A DNA stretch of 64,000 nucleotides from an uncultured Marvinbryantia sp. (GCA_934373455.1 CAKRON010000001.1:62001-126000), one strand, 5' to 3'. Counted from the stretch's first letter, positions 25,884 to 35,889 are shown. The notes: a model not told the origin generated them from the sequence alone. Translations and numbers: made by a program.

Positions 25884-25924
25884 ATATAATTTTCCCTGCG
25901 TGACGTTACGCCTCCCTTCTCTTA

Positions 25925-26662
25925 TCAGTATCCATAGATATCATATATTTCATCTGTGTATACGCCAGGTTTCTGATATACAATCAACGGCTTTTCTACC
26001 GTGATTCTTGGTCTTCCGCCCTTTAAACCTTCTATTAACACCATATTAGGTTCTTTATCTGCAAAAGGATATACCAGTTTCATCCTCTTTGGCTCCAGGC
26101 GATATCGATTCATCATCACCATAATCTCTGCCAGTCTGAATGGACGATGCACCATATAAAATCTGCCATTCTCTTTTAACAGAGCTGATGCCTGAGAGAT
26201 CACATCTTCCAGTGTACAGAGAATCTCATGTCGGGCAATCGCCTTTGGCATGTCCGGATTCACCAGTCCATGCTGTCCTGTCATATAAGGTGGATTGGAT
26301 GTAACCACATCAAAAGATGCCTTGCCAAATAAATCTGTGGCTTCTTTGATATCTCCTTTTACAATCGACACTTTCTGATCCAGATCATTCAGTCTGACAC
26401 TTCGTCTTGCCATGTCGGCACTGGTTTCCTGAATCTCTAATCCTGTAAAGTGTTCGCCTTCCGTCTTTGCTTCCAGTAAAATAGGAATAATTCCTGTCCC
26501 GGTTCCCAGATCCAATGCCTGTTCTCCTTTTTTTACTCTGGCAAATCCGGACAGAAGCACTGCATCCATTCCAAAACAAAATCCATTTTCATTCTGAATA
26601 ATCTGATAACCATTTCTCTGCAGTTCGTCAATTCGTTCTCCCGGTTTCAGTTCTATATTCAT
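25925..26662 (-). CDS. trmN6: tRNA1(Val) (adenine-37 N6)-methyltransferase
   Basis: 245 residues. SAM motif ALDLGTGTGIIPILL, and the N6-adenine methyltransferase motif TSNPPYM in VVTSNPPYMTGQHG. The N-terminus has the typical DELQRNGYQIIQNENGFCFG stretch of YfiC/YabB proteins. It overlaps yaaT by four bases and precedes rsmI, the same order as yabB-yabC in Bacillus. It modifies tRNA in the cytoplasm; RNA target inferred from the family. Confidence 0.9.
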   Translation of the reverse strand: MNIELKPGERIDELQRNGYQIIQNENGFCFGMDAVLLSGFARVKKGEQALDLGTGTGIIPILLEAKTEGEHFTGLEIQETSADMARRSVRLNDLDQKVSIVKGDIKEATDLFGKASFDVVTSNPPYMTGQHGLVNPDMPKAIARHEILCTLEDVISQASALLKENGRFYMVHRPFRLAEIMVMMNRYRLEPKRMKLVYPFADKEPNMVLIEGLKGGRPRITVEKPLIVYQKPGVYTDEIYDIYGY

Positions 26663-27735
26663 TCCTGTCCCTTTTCCTGACTGCCTGATTCCTTTTCTTT
26701 GCGATTATGATGTCGGTTATTTCGGCGTTCCCGCGGTTCTCTCTGTTCCCTGGACTCTTTCGGTTCTCTTGGTCCTTTAACCGTTTTCGGTTCCTTCGCC
26801 TCTTTCGGTTCCTTCGCCTCTTTTGGCTCTTTTGCTTCTTTTGAATCGTTCACTTCTTTTGGTGCCTTGGATCCTTTTTCTTCCTTTGGTTCCCGTTCAC
26901 TGTCTTTATTGTTTTTGCGTTTTCTCGGCTTAAACTTAAGTTCAGATACCGGATATTCGTTCATTTCTTTTCCGTCGTCCACTTCAATCAGTACTTTTAC
27001 CGTCTGACGAAGTACATTCATACTGTGTACTTCTCCTTTTCCTCCATCTGGTAAAGTCACCATATCTCCGATCTCTGGAAGACGACTGTTCAGATATTCG
27101 TAAGTGTCTTCTTCATTTTTCAGACAACACATTAGTCTGCCGCACACTCCGGAAATCTTCGTTGGATTCAATGACAGGTTCTGCTCTTTTGCCATTTTAA
27201 TAGATACCGGTGCAAATTCTGACAAATACGTATGACAGCACAGCGGACGACCACAGATTCCTACACCTCCCAGAATCTTTGTCTCATCTCTGACACCGAT
27301 CTGACGCAGCTCAATTCGCATCTTAAATATAACGGCAAGATCTTTTACCAGCTCACGGAAGTCAATTCTTCCATCCGCAGTAAAATAAAACAGAAGCTTG
27401 TTATTATCAAATGTATATTCAGCATCAATCAGCTTCATATCCAGATTATGCTTCAGAATCTTCTGGTGGCATATCGCCATTGCTTCCCGTTCTTTCTCAC
27501 GGTTGCGCTTTGCATGTTCATCATCTTCCACCGTCGCCACCCGAAGTACCGGTTTCAACGGCTGCACCACCTCTTCTTTTGATATTTCTCTTGTCCCAAC
27601 TACTACAAGACCATATTCAGTCCCACGGGCAGTTTCTACGATTACATGCTGTCCGCGTTTAATTTCCATATTTTTCGGATCGAAATAATATACCTTTCCT
27701 GCTGTACGGAAACGGACCCCTATAATTTTTGTCAT
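26659..27735 (-). CDS. yaaT: PSP1-domain protein YaaT/RicT
   Basis: 358 residues. The PSP1 domain is in the first 270, with the Cys-rich GGVGICGRPLCCHTYL and ISGVCGRLMCCLKNE motifs. In Bacillus RicT forms a complex with YmcA and YlbF that carries Fe-S clusters and affects RNase Y and sporulation. The last 90 residues are a low-complexity basic/acidic tail with KEAKEP repeats and end RNNRHHNRKEKESGSQEK, absent from the short Bacillus protein. The gene directly follows holB with AAGGAG upstream and overlaps trmN6. Confidence 0.93.
   Translation of the reverse strand: MTKIIGVRFRTAGKVYYFDPKNMEIKRGQHVIVETARGTEYGLVVVGTREISKEEVVQPLKPVLRVATVEDDEHAKRNREKEREAMAICHQKILKHNLDMKLIDAEYTFDNNKLLFYFTADGRIDFRELVKDLAVIFKMRIELRQIGVRDETKILGGVGICGRPLCCHTYLSEFAPVSIKMAKEQNLSLNPTKISGVCGRLMCCLKNEEDTYEYLNSRLPEIGDMVTLPDGGKGEVHSMNVLRQTVKVLIEVDDGKEMNEYPVSELKFKPRKRKNNKDSEREPKEEKGSKAPKEVNDSKEAKEPKEAKEPKEAKEPKTVKGPREPKESREQREPRERRNNRHHNRKEKESGSQEKGQE
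26789..26842. repeat. 18-bp tandem repeat (x3) in yaaT
   Basis: Three 18-base units, the first two differing at only one base, encode KEPKEA-type hexapeptides in the charged tail of YaaT. The tract should be prone to length change. Confidence 0.8.
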
Positions 27736-28728
27736 CTATTGATTCTCCTTTATTAAGAGGAACAGTAATTCCATAGTAAGGTCAAAATTCACATTCGCTG
27801 TCAGTCTAGCCTTTGCTTTGCGAATTCCTTCCAGAATCTGCTCCAGACCTTCATAAGAACAATGGCGTGTCTGAGCCGTAATTGCTCTCACATTTTCTTT
27901 AAAAATAATTCCATTGGCATCACTGGTTGCCTTAAAATATAACACATCTCTGAACCACACTGCCAGCAGATCCAGATAATCGCGAATATCAAGTTTATAT
28001 TCAGTGACAGCCTTTACTGCCTGTGAAATCTCTCCGATATCCATGTCCTTTACATGCGTAAGCAGATGTATTGCCGCACCTTTGATCTCTGAAAAATACT
28101 CAGAAGATGCCAGCCGCTCTGCTTTTCCAATATTTCCCTGGGCAAAAGCCACACAGATATCTGCTTCATAGTCAGGTATCTGCACATGCTCCATTAAATA
28201 ATTTCTTACCAGTTCATCGGATGCCGGCTTCATATTCAGCATCACACATCTGGATAATATGGTCGGTAAAAATGTTGCAGAATTGGTTGTCAGAAGTAAG
28301 ATTATCACATATTCCGGCGGCTCCTCAATGGTCTTCAGCAATGCATTCTGTGCCTGCTGATTCATCTTCTCTGCTTCCGGAATAATATATACCTTGTAAC
28401 GGCTGCTATATGGACGTACCTGTACATCCCCCACAACCTGTTCCCTGATATCATCAACGCTGATGGTATTTGGTTTGTCATGTGTTACCTCAATAATATC
28501 CGGCTGATTGTGTCCTTCTGCCTGTCTGCAGGACTGACACTTACCACATGGCTTTTCTCCTTCCCCCTGGCACTGAAGAGCTTTGGCAAATTCTCTTGCC
28601 AGTGTTCTCTTACCGCATCCTTTTTCTCCGTTGAATATATAGGCATGTGATACCTTATCCATTTTCATTGCATTCTTTAAATGTTCTACCACATCTGAAT
28701 GCCCAATAATATGATCAAATCCTGCCAT
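27736..28728 (-). CDS. holB: DNA polymerase III subunit delta'
   Basis: 330 residues of a clamp-loader AAA+ protein. Walker A is NGEKGCGKRTLAREF. A four-Cys zinc module follows (CQGEGEKPCGKCQSC), and the LSRC sensor motif (TILSRCVML) is present. It has a GGGAG site and abuts yaaT. A 7-bp hairpin (28743-28762) lies between the gmk-like gene and this ribosome site. It is part of the replication and RNA-maintenance block that is conserved in Firmicutes. Confidence 0.93.
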   Translation of the reverse strand: MAGFDHIIGHSDVVEHLKNAMKMDKVSHAYIFNGEKGCGKRTLAREFAKALQCQGEGEKPCGKCQSCRQAEGHNQPDIIEVTHDKPNTISVDDIREQVVGDVQVRPYSSRYKVYIIPEAEKMNQQAQNALLKTIEEPPEYVIILLLTTNSATFLPTILSRCVMLNMKPASDELVRNYLMEHVQIPDYEADICVAFAQGNIGKAERLASSEYFSEIKGAAIHLLTHVKDMDIGEISQAVKAVTEYKLDIRDYLDLLAVWFRDVLYFKATSDANGIIFKENVRAITAQTRHCSYEGLEQILEGIRKAKARLTANVNFDLTMELLFLLIKENQ

Positions 28729-28770
28729 GCCTTCTCCCTTCTGAACCGGATCTTCCCGGTTCTTTCACTG

Positions 28771-29367
28771 TTACTTTTTTTGACAAGCCTGAATAAACTC
28801 GGTAATTTCATCTACACAGGTCTTTATATCTTTATCATTAGAAAAACGCTCTTTAATATCCGCTTCTGTGAGATTTTTTTCAGAATAATCTGCCTGATCT
28901 GCCAGAAAACGTCTGCACATCTCTTCATATCCAGGCTTTCTCTGCATTTTTTCCCGCTCAAGAGCTCTTTGCAGCCGAATTCCATCCTCCACTTCCACAT
29001 AAACCGGTATCACTTTCTCTTTTCCATAATAATCTCGTATCTTCCTGTAAGATTCCAGCGTTCCGATGGCAATATAGTCCTGTTTTTCTGAATCCATACT
29101 CTCATCATCCACTGTAAAATAAGTCCAGATACCATGAACCGTATGATATTCCCGTTTTTCTATTACCTTTCCTGTCTCTTCCAGGCTCGCAAGTTCTTCT
29201 TCTTTTACAAAAAAGTACTCCCGTCCGTTCTCTTCATTGCTTCGAATCGGCCTGGTTGTGTACATTACCTGCTGATTCAAGTGCAAATCTCCTCTTTTAC
29301 ACAATTCTTTATAAATTGTATCTTTTCCAGTGGAACTTTTTCCTATGATATAAAATAATCTGTTCAT
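28771..29367 (-). CDS. Guanylate-kinase-like P-loop kinase
   Basis: 198 residues. P-loop IIGKSSTGKDT replaces the usual GPSGVGKGT. The GMP-binding-like segment TTRPIRSNEENGREYFFV is recognisable, followed by a lid region rich in Arg/Glu. It is therefore a guanylate-kinase relative but may not be the housekeeping Gmk. It occupies the place of tmk in the Bacillus tmk-holB-yaaT order. It marks the left junction of the polysaccharide locus; GAGG precedes the ATG. Confidence 0.82.
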   Translation of the reverse strand: MNRLFYIIGKSSTGKDTIYKELCKRGDLHLNQQVMYTTRPIRSNEENGREYFFVKEEELASLEETGKVIEKREYHTVHGIWTYFTVDDESMDSEKQDYIAIGTLESYRKIRDYYGKEKVIPVYVEVEDGIRLQRALEREKMQRKPGYEEMCRRFLADQADYSEKNLTEADIKERFSNDKDIKTCVDEITEFIQACQKK

Positions 29368-29405
29368 TCTGCCTCACTTCATCATACTTGAATTATCGGA
29401 TAATG

Positions 29406-31382
29406 TCAATTTAGATCACTCACATACTGCATGCCGGCTATATTTTCGTCCTCATAAAGTACCTGATATAATCCGACTTTTATTTGCTCACTGCTATTCA
29501 TAACTTTTGGAAGTGCATCTGTCAGATACTCATCCACGCGATAAATCCACAGATACGTATAACCACCTGCACTCAAAATAGCCGGTAAATGATTTAAAGT
29601 AGGATACGTTTCGTCTTCCAGCCATATATTACAGCCGTTTTCAAAAAAACGCCACGGTGTATTAGTGTAGTTATTTACCTGTATATCCAGATAATATAAC
29701 ACCGGTGATGTAACATATTCTGATTCAGACATTATTTTATCTTCCTCTGTCTGGTCAATAAAATATACCTTATCCCCTTCCCGAAGAATGGATGTTATCT
29801 TTTCATACTGCCTTCTTGTTTCTGTGATGTCCTCATAGCCTGTCACTTTTTCCTTCTGAAATGCAGTTACATTCGGTATAAAATTCTGATTCAGTCCAAG
29901 TCCGAAACCGGCTGTCAAAAAACACAGCAAATATTTCTGACGTTTTTCCAAAAGAGCAGGCGCCTTTCTGTTATGCAGATGCAGACTCATAATAATCAAA
30001 AACCAAAACATCGCACAGGTTGAAAAATATCTTGAACATCCTCTTGCCGTTATGCTCAGATTATAGGTAAACATAAAAACAAACGAAAAATACAATATCA
30101 CACAATAGCTCAAAGCCATCAGGATCATATAATTTCGATAAAATACTACCTCTGTTTCTTTCTCATTCCATTTCCCATACAGAAATAACAGAATCAGTAA
30201 CCCAATCATAACCGGTATAAATGGCAGCTTCAGATTTGATTTCACCGCCATGGGATGACTGACTGCCCGGATCAAAAAAGTAACTGCTGTTTTCTTAACC
30301 TTTTCTCCAGATACGGAATTAAATGCCAGCTTCTGTGACATTCCCTGGGGAAGTTCTCTGTCTCCCAGCAGATAAATGGTTTCCTCTGTTTCCTGCCCAT
30401 TTACCACCATCGTCTTTTGCTGTGTGTGAAGTTGTCCTGTTGCAGCTATAAGACCTGCACTTGCCAATAACATACACACTGTCAGAAGCACTGTTATTTT
30501 GTTTATTTTTTTAACTGCACCTTTTTGATACAGATACCTTTTTTCAATTAAAAAATGGTGGACTGCCATAAATCCAGTCATATAAAGTGCCATCAAAAGA
30601 CCGGATGACATTTTTGTAAAATGCAGCACCAGTACCGCAGCTGGAATCAGAATTAAATTCTTTTTCTCTTTTTCCCGACTCAGCCACCATCCGGCCATTC
30701 CTCCAGACCACCCGATCACTGGCAGGTCAACATATAAATTTTTGGCAGCATACAGATACATCGAAAAACATGCAAGATATACAATCATGGTATAAAAAAG
30801 AATTTTCTTCCATTCTTCTTTTCTTGCTCCTGCAAATGGAAGGAGTATGCCTGTAAATGTCAGTAATCCGGATGCCACATACATATTGCCTTCATTATAG
30901 CCTCCCAGAAGCTGGAAAAACGTAATAAAAAGACTGGACGCAATATACTTCTGACTACTCCCGGTGATAAAATCTGTTCCCATCGGAAGCCGGTCCTTCT
31001 GCTGCATATATCGAACCAATGCAGCCCATAAATGCCATTCATCTATATGCTGGATCATATCGTTATGATAAATGACAAGCCACAGTACAAACAATCCTGC
31101 CAACACCAGCCATACCGGCCAGCCGGGAAGTATCTGTTTTCCTGGTGTACGCCTTTTGAGACGTATTACCAGATACACCATTCCAATGCCGGCCATCAGA
31201 TACAGGCACCACATTCCGTAACGAAATGTGCCTGCAAAATATGCACTCAGAAACAAAACCAGTATTATGGATGCCGCTGAAAGAAGCATTCCTTCTCCCA
31301 TGTTCACGTGAAGGATTCCCATGTAAACCAGCGCAATACCCGTCATAATCACAAATCCAGCCAGCATCATTATGTTTGCCAC
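29406..31382 (-). CDS. Large polytopic membrane protein, GT-C glycosyltransferase-like
   Basis: 658 residues with about 12 hydrophobic segments. A conserved-looking acidic cluster lies in the first outer loop (QHIDEWHLWAALVRYMQQKD), where GT-C enzymes keep their catalytic Asp/Glu. A C-terminal extracytoplasmic domain of about 150 residues follows (from TAFQKEKVTGYEDITETR). GT-C enzymes use lipid-phosphate sugars on the outer face of the membrane. I do not recognise a named family. It is the last gene of the first polymer operon, 13 bases after the TagF-like gene, so a role in adding side-chain sugars is plausible but unproven. Confidence 0.7.
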   Translation of the reverse strand: MANIMMLAGFVIMTGIALVYMGILHVNMGEGMLLSAASIILVLFLSAYFAGTFRYGMWCLYLMAGIGMVYLVIRLKRRTPGKQILPGWPVWLVLAGLFVLWLVIYHNDMIQHIDEWHLWAALVRYMQQKDRLPMGTDFITGSSQKYIASSLFITFFQLLGGYNEGNMYVASGLLTFTGILLPFAGARKEEWKKILFYTMIVYLACFSMYLYAAKNLYVDLPVIGWSGGMAGWWLSREKEKKNLILIPAAVLVLHFTKMSSGLLMALYMTGFMAVHHFLIEKRYLYQKGAVKKINKITVLLTVCMLLASAGLIAATGQLHTQQKTMVVNGQETEETIYLLGDRELPQGMSQKLAFNSVSGEKVKKTAVTFLIRAVSHPMAVKSNLKLPFIPVMIGLLILLFLYGKWNEKETEVVFYRNYMILMALSYCVILYFSFVFMFTYNLSITARGCSRYFSTCAMFWFLIIMSLHLHNRKAPALLEKRQKYLLCFLTAGFGLGLNQNFIPNVTAFQKEKVTGYEDITETRRQYEKITSILREGDKVYFIDQTEEDKIMSESEYVTSPVLYYLDIQVNNYTNTPWRFFENGCNIWLEDETYPTLNHLPAILSAGGYTYLWIYRVDEYLTDALPKVMNSSEQIKVGLYQVLYEDENIAGMQYVSDLN

Positions 31383-31395
31383 TTTGTCTTCCTCT

Positions 31396-33156
31396 TTACT
31401 GTTTTAATAATTTCCTTACCAGTTCTGCCACTCGCTGAGAAGCTTTTCCATCCTGTATATCAAAGTTTAACTTACAGAATTCTCTGACTTTTTCCTGCTC
31501 AAAATCCTGCTCTTTGATCGCCATCAGCAGTTCATTCTGAGTCGTTACAATTTTGCCGGGCACAAACTTCTCATAATCCGAATAGAAATCTCTCGTAGCA
31601 ATATATTCCTGCAAATCATATGCGTAAAACAGCATCGGAATATCTAAAATAGATGCTTCATAAACAACCGATGAATAGTCTGTAATCAGCAGATCCGTGA
31701 TCATCAATAAATCATTAATCTCTGATTTATCTGAGAAATCAAAAATACGGTGCTGATATTCTTCTGCGATCTCACTCTTCTGCTTCACAAATGGATGATG
31801 CTTGATCAACAATACATACTCTTCTGGAAGATTCTCTATCAGTTCATTCGGATTAAATCTTTTCTTCTCATAGTATGCACTGTTTTTCCCATTTCCACGA
31901 AATGTTGGTGCAAAAAGGATAACTTTCTTTCCCTTCAGATCCGGATACTCTGTATATAATCTTTCTCGTATCTGCTTCCTGTATGCTTCCTGGAAAAATA
32001 CATCGGTTCTCGGAACACCGTAAGGCAGAACCTTCTTCTCAGCAATTCCAAATCCTTCTGCATAATACTTTGCAATGGCACTGGAAGAAACGACTGCATA
32101 ATCATAGCAACGATGCGCTGTCACCGACTGTTTCGGTCCTCCGCTTTTTCCGATTCTTGAAAATCCAAATGTTTTAAACGCACCACATGCATGCCATAAC
32201 TGAATGATTTTTGTTTTTTTAGAAACCTGAACCATCTCAAGAAACGGTACGTAATCATCTATCAGAATTACTTTTGCTTTTGCCATTTTCCACACAAGTG
32301 AAATCTGACTTCCAAAGCCTGCTTCTCCTATGTTACTGGACCATAGCCAATAATCTCTCTTTATGCTTTCGTCTTCTTTCAGATATTTTTCCACATACTC
32401 AAAATTTCCGGTGAGGTCATTTCTTCGGACTGAAAGAAAAAGTACGCCCTTTTTATTTGGATGAAATGCACTGCAAAGATCATATAACAGCTTCGCAGTA
32501 TTTCTCTTTAAAGCTCTCAGCCCTTTTTCATTTCTTCCAAATTCCAGATATCTTTTTGCTGTATACGAAATAAACTGTTTTCTCTTAGTCCCAATGATAC
32601 CGACATCTTTCGGTTCTGTATGCAAATACAGAATTGCCAGTGTATCCAGCGCAAACCATGGGAGCAGTACCAGTCCTATCAGAAAATTCCCACCGCGAAG
32701 CAATACTGCAAGTACCGTCTGCAGCCGATTTGGCTCCTTCTCCAATCTGCAGTCACATATTACCGGAAGCTTGATTTGAATTTCTCGCTCTCTTACATCA
32801 AATACTTTTTTATCTAATGCTTCTGGAAACTCAACTTCCAATGGCACATCATTATATCCTACATTGTCATAAGAAATATCCATTTGCAGGCTGCATGTCT
32901 GCCACCTGGAATCCCAGAAGATATACTTTGCCTGATATACATAAGTGGCATATGCTACGGCCTTTCCACCCTCTTCTTCTACAAACATATTTACAGAAAG
33001 CTGATATCTTCTCTGATCCTCTTCGTTTTGAAACTTCAATTCTATACGAGGTGCATGCATATTCTTTCGATATTCCGGCACATACACCGCTACAGATATT
33101 TTCAGTTCCTGCTTCTCCGTAATACTTAGTTCTTTTACTACAGTTCTGATACCCAT
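31396..33156 (-). CDS. CDP-glycerol:poly(glycerophosphate) glycerophosphotransferase-like (TagF/TagB family)
   Basis: 586 residues from the ATG at 33156 (GGGG just upstream; a TTG at 33174 is less likely). An N-terminal domain of about 150 residues is beta-rich. Next is a membrane-associating helix near residues 160-185. The GT-B core carries both His motifs of the family: QLWHACGAFKTFG and LLIKHHPF. LLITDYSSVVYEASILD is also present. Family members transfer glycerol- or ribitol-phosphate from CDP-polyols to build or decorate teichoic polymers at the inner membrane face. No TagD is in the window, so the donor must be made elsewhere. It has its own promoter at 33189-33218. Confidence 0.85.
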   Translation of the reverse strand: MGIRTVVKELSITEKQELKISVAVYVPEYRKNMHAPRIELKFQNEEDQRRYQLSVNMFVEEEGGKAVAYATYVYQAKYIFWDSRWQTCSLQMDISYDNVGYNDVPLEVEFPEALDKKVFDVREREIQIKLPVICDCRLEKEPNRLQTVLAVLLRGGNFLIGLVLLPWFALDTLAILYLHTEPKDVGIIGTKRKQFISYTAKRYLEFGRNEKGLRALKRNTAKLLYDLCSAFHPNKKGVLFLSVRRNDLTGNFEYVEKYLKEDESIKRDYWLWSSNIGEAGFGSQISLVWKMAKAKVILIDDYVPFLEMVQVSKKTKIIQLWHACGAFKTFGFSRIGKSGGPKQSVTAHRCYDYAVVSSSAIAKYYAEGFGIAEKKVLPYGVPRTDVFFQEAYRKQIRERLYTEYPDLKGKKVILFAPTFRGNGKNSAYYEKKRFNPNELIENLPEEYVLLIKHHPFVKQKSEIAEEYQHRIFDFSDKSEINDLLMITDLLITDYSSVVYEASILDIPMLFYAYDLQEYIATRDFYSDYEKFVPGKIVTTQNELLMAIKEQDFEQEKVREFCKLNFDIQDGKASQRVAELVRKLLKQ

Positions 33157-33188
33157 AATCCCCTGTATCTCCAATCATCTAATACTTT

Positions 33189-33218
33189 ATTATACTGTAT
33201 TTCTTTCTGTCCGTTCAA
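33189..33218 (-). promoter_or_regulatory. Internal promoter before the TagF-like gene
   Basis: On the minus strand TTGAAC (33213-33218) and perfect TATAAT (33189-33194) are 18 bases apart, in the 70-base gap after the LTA-synthase-like gene. It would allow the TagF-like and GT-C genes separate expression. Confidence 0.65.
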
Positions 33219-33225
33219 CTATTTT

Positions 33226-35889
33226 TTATTGATTCGCTGCCAGGAGCCATTTTTTTCCAAACATCAAATCATACTGAATAAAGCGGTATGTTTCCAGATT
33301 TTCTTCTGCTTCACTGGAAATAAATTCTTTCTGAATAACCGGATACTGATCTCTCAGAGAATAAATGTAATCCCAGTAACTGCTGTGTTCTACTTCTGCA
33401 TCAATCAGCATCTGCGGTCCCAGGTAATTTGGTGTCATATATTCCGGAAAATTAATTTCTTTATAGTTGCTATATCCAATCAACACTGTTCCATATTTAT
33501 TTACCGGATCATCTACATAATTCAGTTTCGCATACATCGGAAGTGGCGGAAGGTGATCACCGAATACATACAATATGGTAGGCTCCTCGCACTGATCCAC
33601 GTAATCAATCAACATGCGGATCATTTCATCTGACTCCTGATAAGCTGCCGCTGTCTGCTCTAGGATATGTTTGTCACTGTCTGTCAATCCGTCTCCCTCG
33701 ACCGTGATATCTGTACTGTCATAATGATCTGCACTGGTATAATGGGCTGCAATGCTCACCCCAAATAAAAATACCGGTGTATCTTCTGACTCTACAATAT
33801 CAATCGCTTTTTCTGCAAATGGAATATCCCTGCAGAAGCCGCCTCCCGTCAGTTCATCTTCCGTCAATGACATATCTGCAATTGTATACATTTTGTCAAA
33901 TTCCATTTTTTCATATGCCTTTTCGCGGGCATAAAAATCTCCGGTATTTGGATGAAACGCATAGGTTTTATAACCATTTTCATTCAATTCACTTGCCACA
34001 GAATGCACAGGTTCATTTGTAAAATAGGTCGTATACGGCATGGTTCCTTCCCTGTAGAAGTACAGACTGTGACCGGTCAGTGCTTCATATTCCACTGCTG
34101 CAGTATAGCCACCAAATCTTGGGGAAATTAACGTACTCTTCATATACTGATGAACCGTAGGCTCTATTTCCTGATTAAAAGTCAATGCATCGATATTTTC
34201 TATATCAAACATAGACTCTGCCATAACACAGATAATGTTCGGTTTGGTATCAGAAACTGTGGATACTTCCAGATTATCAAACTCTCGTTTCAGTTCCTCT
34301 GCATGCTCCTGTGTATAATCTTCCGGTTTCTTAACAGCAAGATCCTTGATATGTACGATATTATACATATTATACAGATATGTTCCGCTTGTCTGTTCAC
34401 CCACATATTCTGTTACGTACCATTTATAGCCTATATTGTACTCGTCCATGTATCTCTTTTCCTGAAGATCCATAGTCGTGCATATCACAATCACACAAGT
34501 GACCACACCCGCTGCCACATGAATATGCGGTTTCAGATACCGGAGAATCGGATGTCTGAATTTTACAATTAATATAATCAGTAGAATCACTCCCGCAATC
34601 AATGCAATCTGGACTTTTTTATTAAGAATACTTCCCGCAATTCTCATCATATCTGGAATCTGTTTAAAATCCATCGGTGTCAGAAGCGTGTCATGATAAC
34701 TGATCTTGATATAATTTCCGATTAACAGAACCAGAGATATCAGCGTAAAAATAGTATTGGAAATACCATTTCCAACCAGAAAATAAAGCGCAAGTATAAA
34801 CAGATACATCCAGAAAATATTCAGGAACCCGATCTGTAAAGCACTGTTTCGAACAGCAGTCATTATATGGCAGCTTCCATTCAACAGCGTATTTTTCATA
34901 AAACGAAAAAGAATGTATACAAATACTACTTTTAGATAAAGACTGCTGATCTGTAATATATTAATTTTCACTTTACCGACCAGGTTTTCTATTTCTTCTT
35001 CGCTCTTCATAAGACCTATCAGTAATAAAGCCAAAAGTCCCTGCTGCATAAGATATGCTGCAAAAAATATCTCTTCTGTCTCAGGTGTCTGCGAAGTCAT
35101 GTATATATAGATTACCAACAAACTCAGACAAACATATGCTGCCGGCTTTTTCTCTGTCTTCCATGAAATTCCAAGTTTTCCGGCTGCCCAGAATAACGCC
35201 AGAAAACCGGCTGTCGCAATTATCCAGTGCAGATAGACTGCAAGAAAATATTCTGCCAAAATACCGATCGCAAGAGCAATGCCTGCATAGTTTGACCATT
35301 TTGTCTTTATCTTTCTTCTGGCAGCTGCCATATATAATCCCAATGCGCCATATGCCAATATGATACAGCAAAGGGTGACGCGAACAGCTTCTATCAGAAA
35401 ACTCAGCACATTCCATGTTTTGAAAGCATTTTTATTAAGTCCGATGTAATTGTATTCATTACTTGTCGTCTTACTGACCTCTATAGAATCTTCCTGCACC
35501 GTTACATTTGAATCTTCCGTCAGGGATGTTTTCATATCCTCCGCAGAAATTTCTTTGATCGAAAATATTCCGGCTTTTATTTCTGCCGACAGAATTTGTG
35601 CACTGTCTCCCGTCTCTCTTACCGGCATAAAACGTATCTTTTTTATGCTCCTGTAATTTTTTAATGGGAACGTAACCGTATCCCCTTCCACCTCTTTATA
35701 AGATGATCTGCTCTCCGAAAAGCCTTGTCCATAATCCCAGTACAAGGTTGCTTTTTTTCCGGAAAGAGCATCTGTATTGTATCTGAACTCTATTGTACAG
35801 TCCACATTCCAAAACGATATCAACAGCAGCAATAACAATACCACTGCCAGTATGGAATGTAAAAACTTATTCGTATATTTTTTTATCAT
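33226..35889 (-). CDS. LTA-synthase-like membrane phosphotransferase with N-terminal ectodomain
   Basis: 887 residues from the ATG at 35889, which has a perfect GAGGAG site. First a membrane helix, then an extracytoplasmic beta-rich region of about 130 residues. Several membrane segments follow (about 160-480), and finally an alkaline-phosphatase/sulfatase-fold domain. LtaS-type metal residues are recognisable: Glu in CVMAESMFDI, Thr in GGYTAAVEYEALTG, and Asp-His in YVFGDHLPPLP. LtaS transfers glycerol-phosphate from phosphatidylglycerol outside the membrane. This longer relative probably adds polyol-phosphate to a surface glycan; which acceptor is unknown. It sits between GT genes and the TagF-like gene. 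Confidence 0.85.
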   Translation of the reverse strand: MIKKYTNKFLHSILAVVLLLLLLISFWNVDCTIEFRYNTDALSGKKATLYWDYGQGFSESRSSYKEVEGDTVTFPLKNYRSIKKIRFMPVRETGDSAQILSAEIKAGIFSIKEISAEDMKTSLTEDSNVTVQEDSIEVSKTTSNEYNYIGLNKNAFKTWNVLSFLIEAVRVTLCCIILAYGALGLYMAAARRKIKTKWSNYAGIALAIGILAEYFLAVYLHWIIATAGFLALFWAAGKLGISWKTEKKPAAYVCLSLLVIYIYMTSQTPETEEIFFAAYLMQQGLLALLLIGLMKSEEEIENLVGKVKINILQISSLYLKVVFVYILFRFMKNTLLNGSCHIMTAVRNSALQIGFLNIFWMYLFILALYFLVGNGISNTIFTLISLVLLIGNYIKISYHDTLLTPMDFKQIPDMMRIAGSILNKKVQIALIAGVILLIILIVKFRHPILRYLKPHIHVAAGVVTCVIVICTTMDLQEKRYMDEYNIGYKWYVTEYVGEQTSGTYLYNMYNIVHIKDLAVKKPEDYTQEHAEELKREFDNLEVSTVSDTKPNIICVMAESMFDIENIDALTFNQEIEPTVHQYMKSTLISPRFGGYTAAVEYEALTGHSLYFYREGTMPYTTYFTNEPVHSVASELNENGYKTYAFHPNTGDFYAREKAYEKMEFDKMYTIADMSLTEDELTGGGFCRDIPFAEKAIDIVESEDTPVFLFGVSIAAHYTSADHYDSTDITVEGDGLTDSDKHILEQTAAAYQESDEMIRMLIDYVDQCEEPTILYVFGDHLPPLPMYAKLNYVDDPVNKYGTVLIGYSNYKEINFPEYMTPNYLGPQMLIDAEVEHSSYWDYIYSLRDQYPVIQKEFISSEAEENLETYRFIQYDLMFGKKWLLAANQ

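Noticed and set aside
26789-26842. Regular repeats as a possible CRISPR or regulatory array.
   Set aside because: Direct 18-bp units without spacers, in frame, encoding a charged protein tail.
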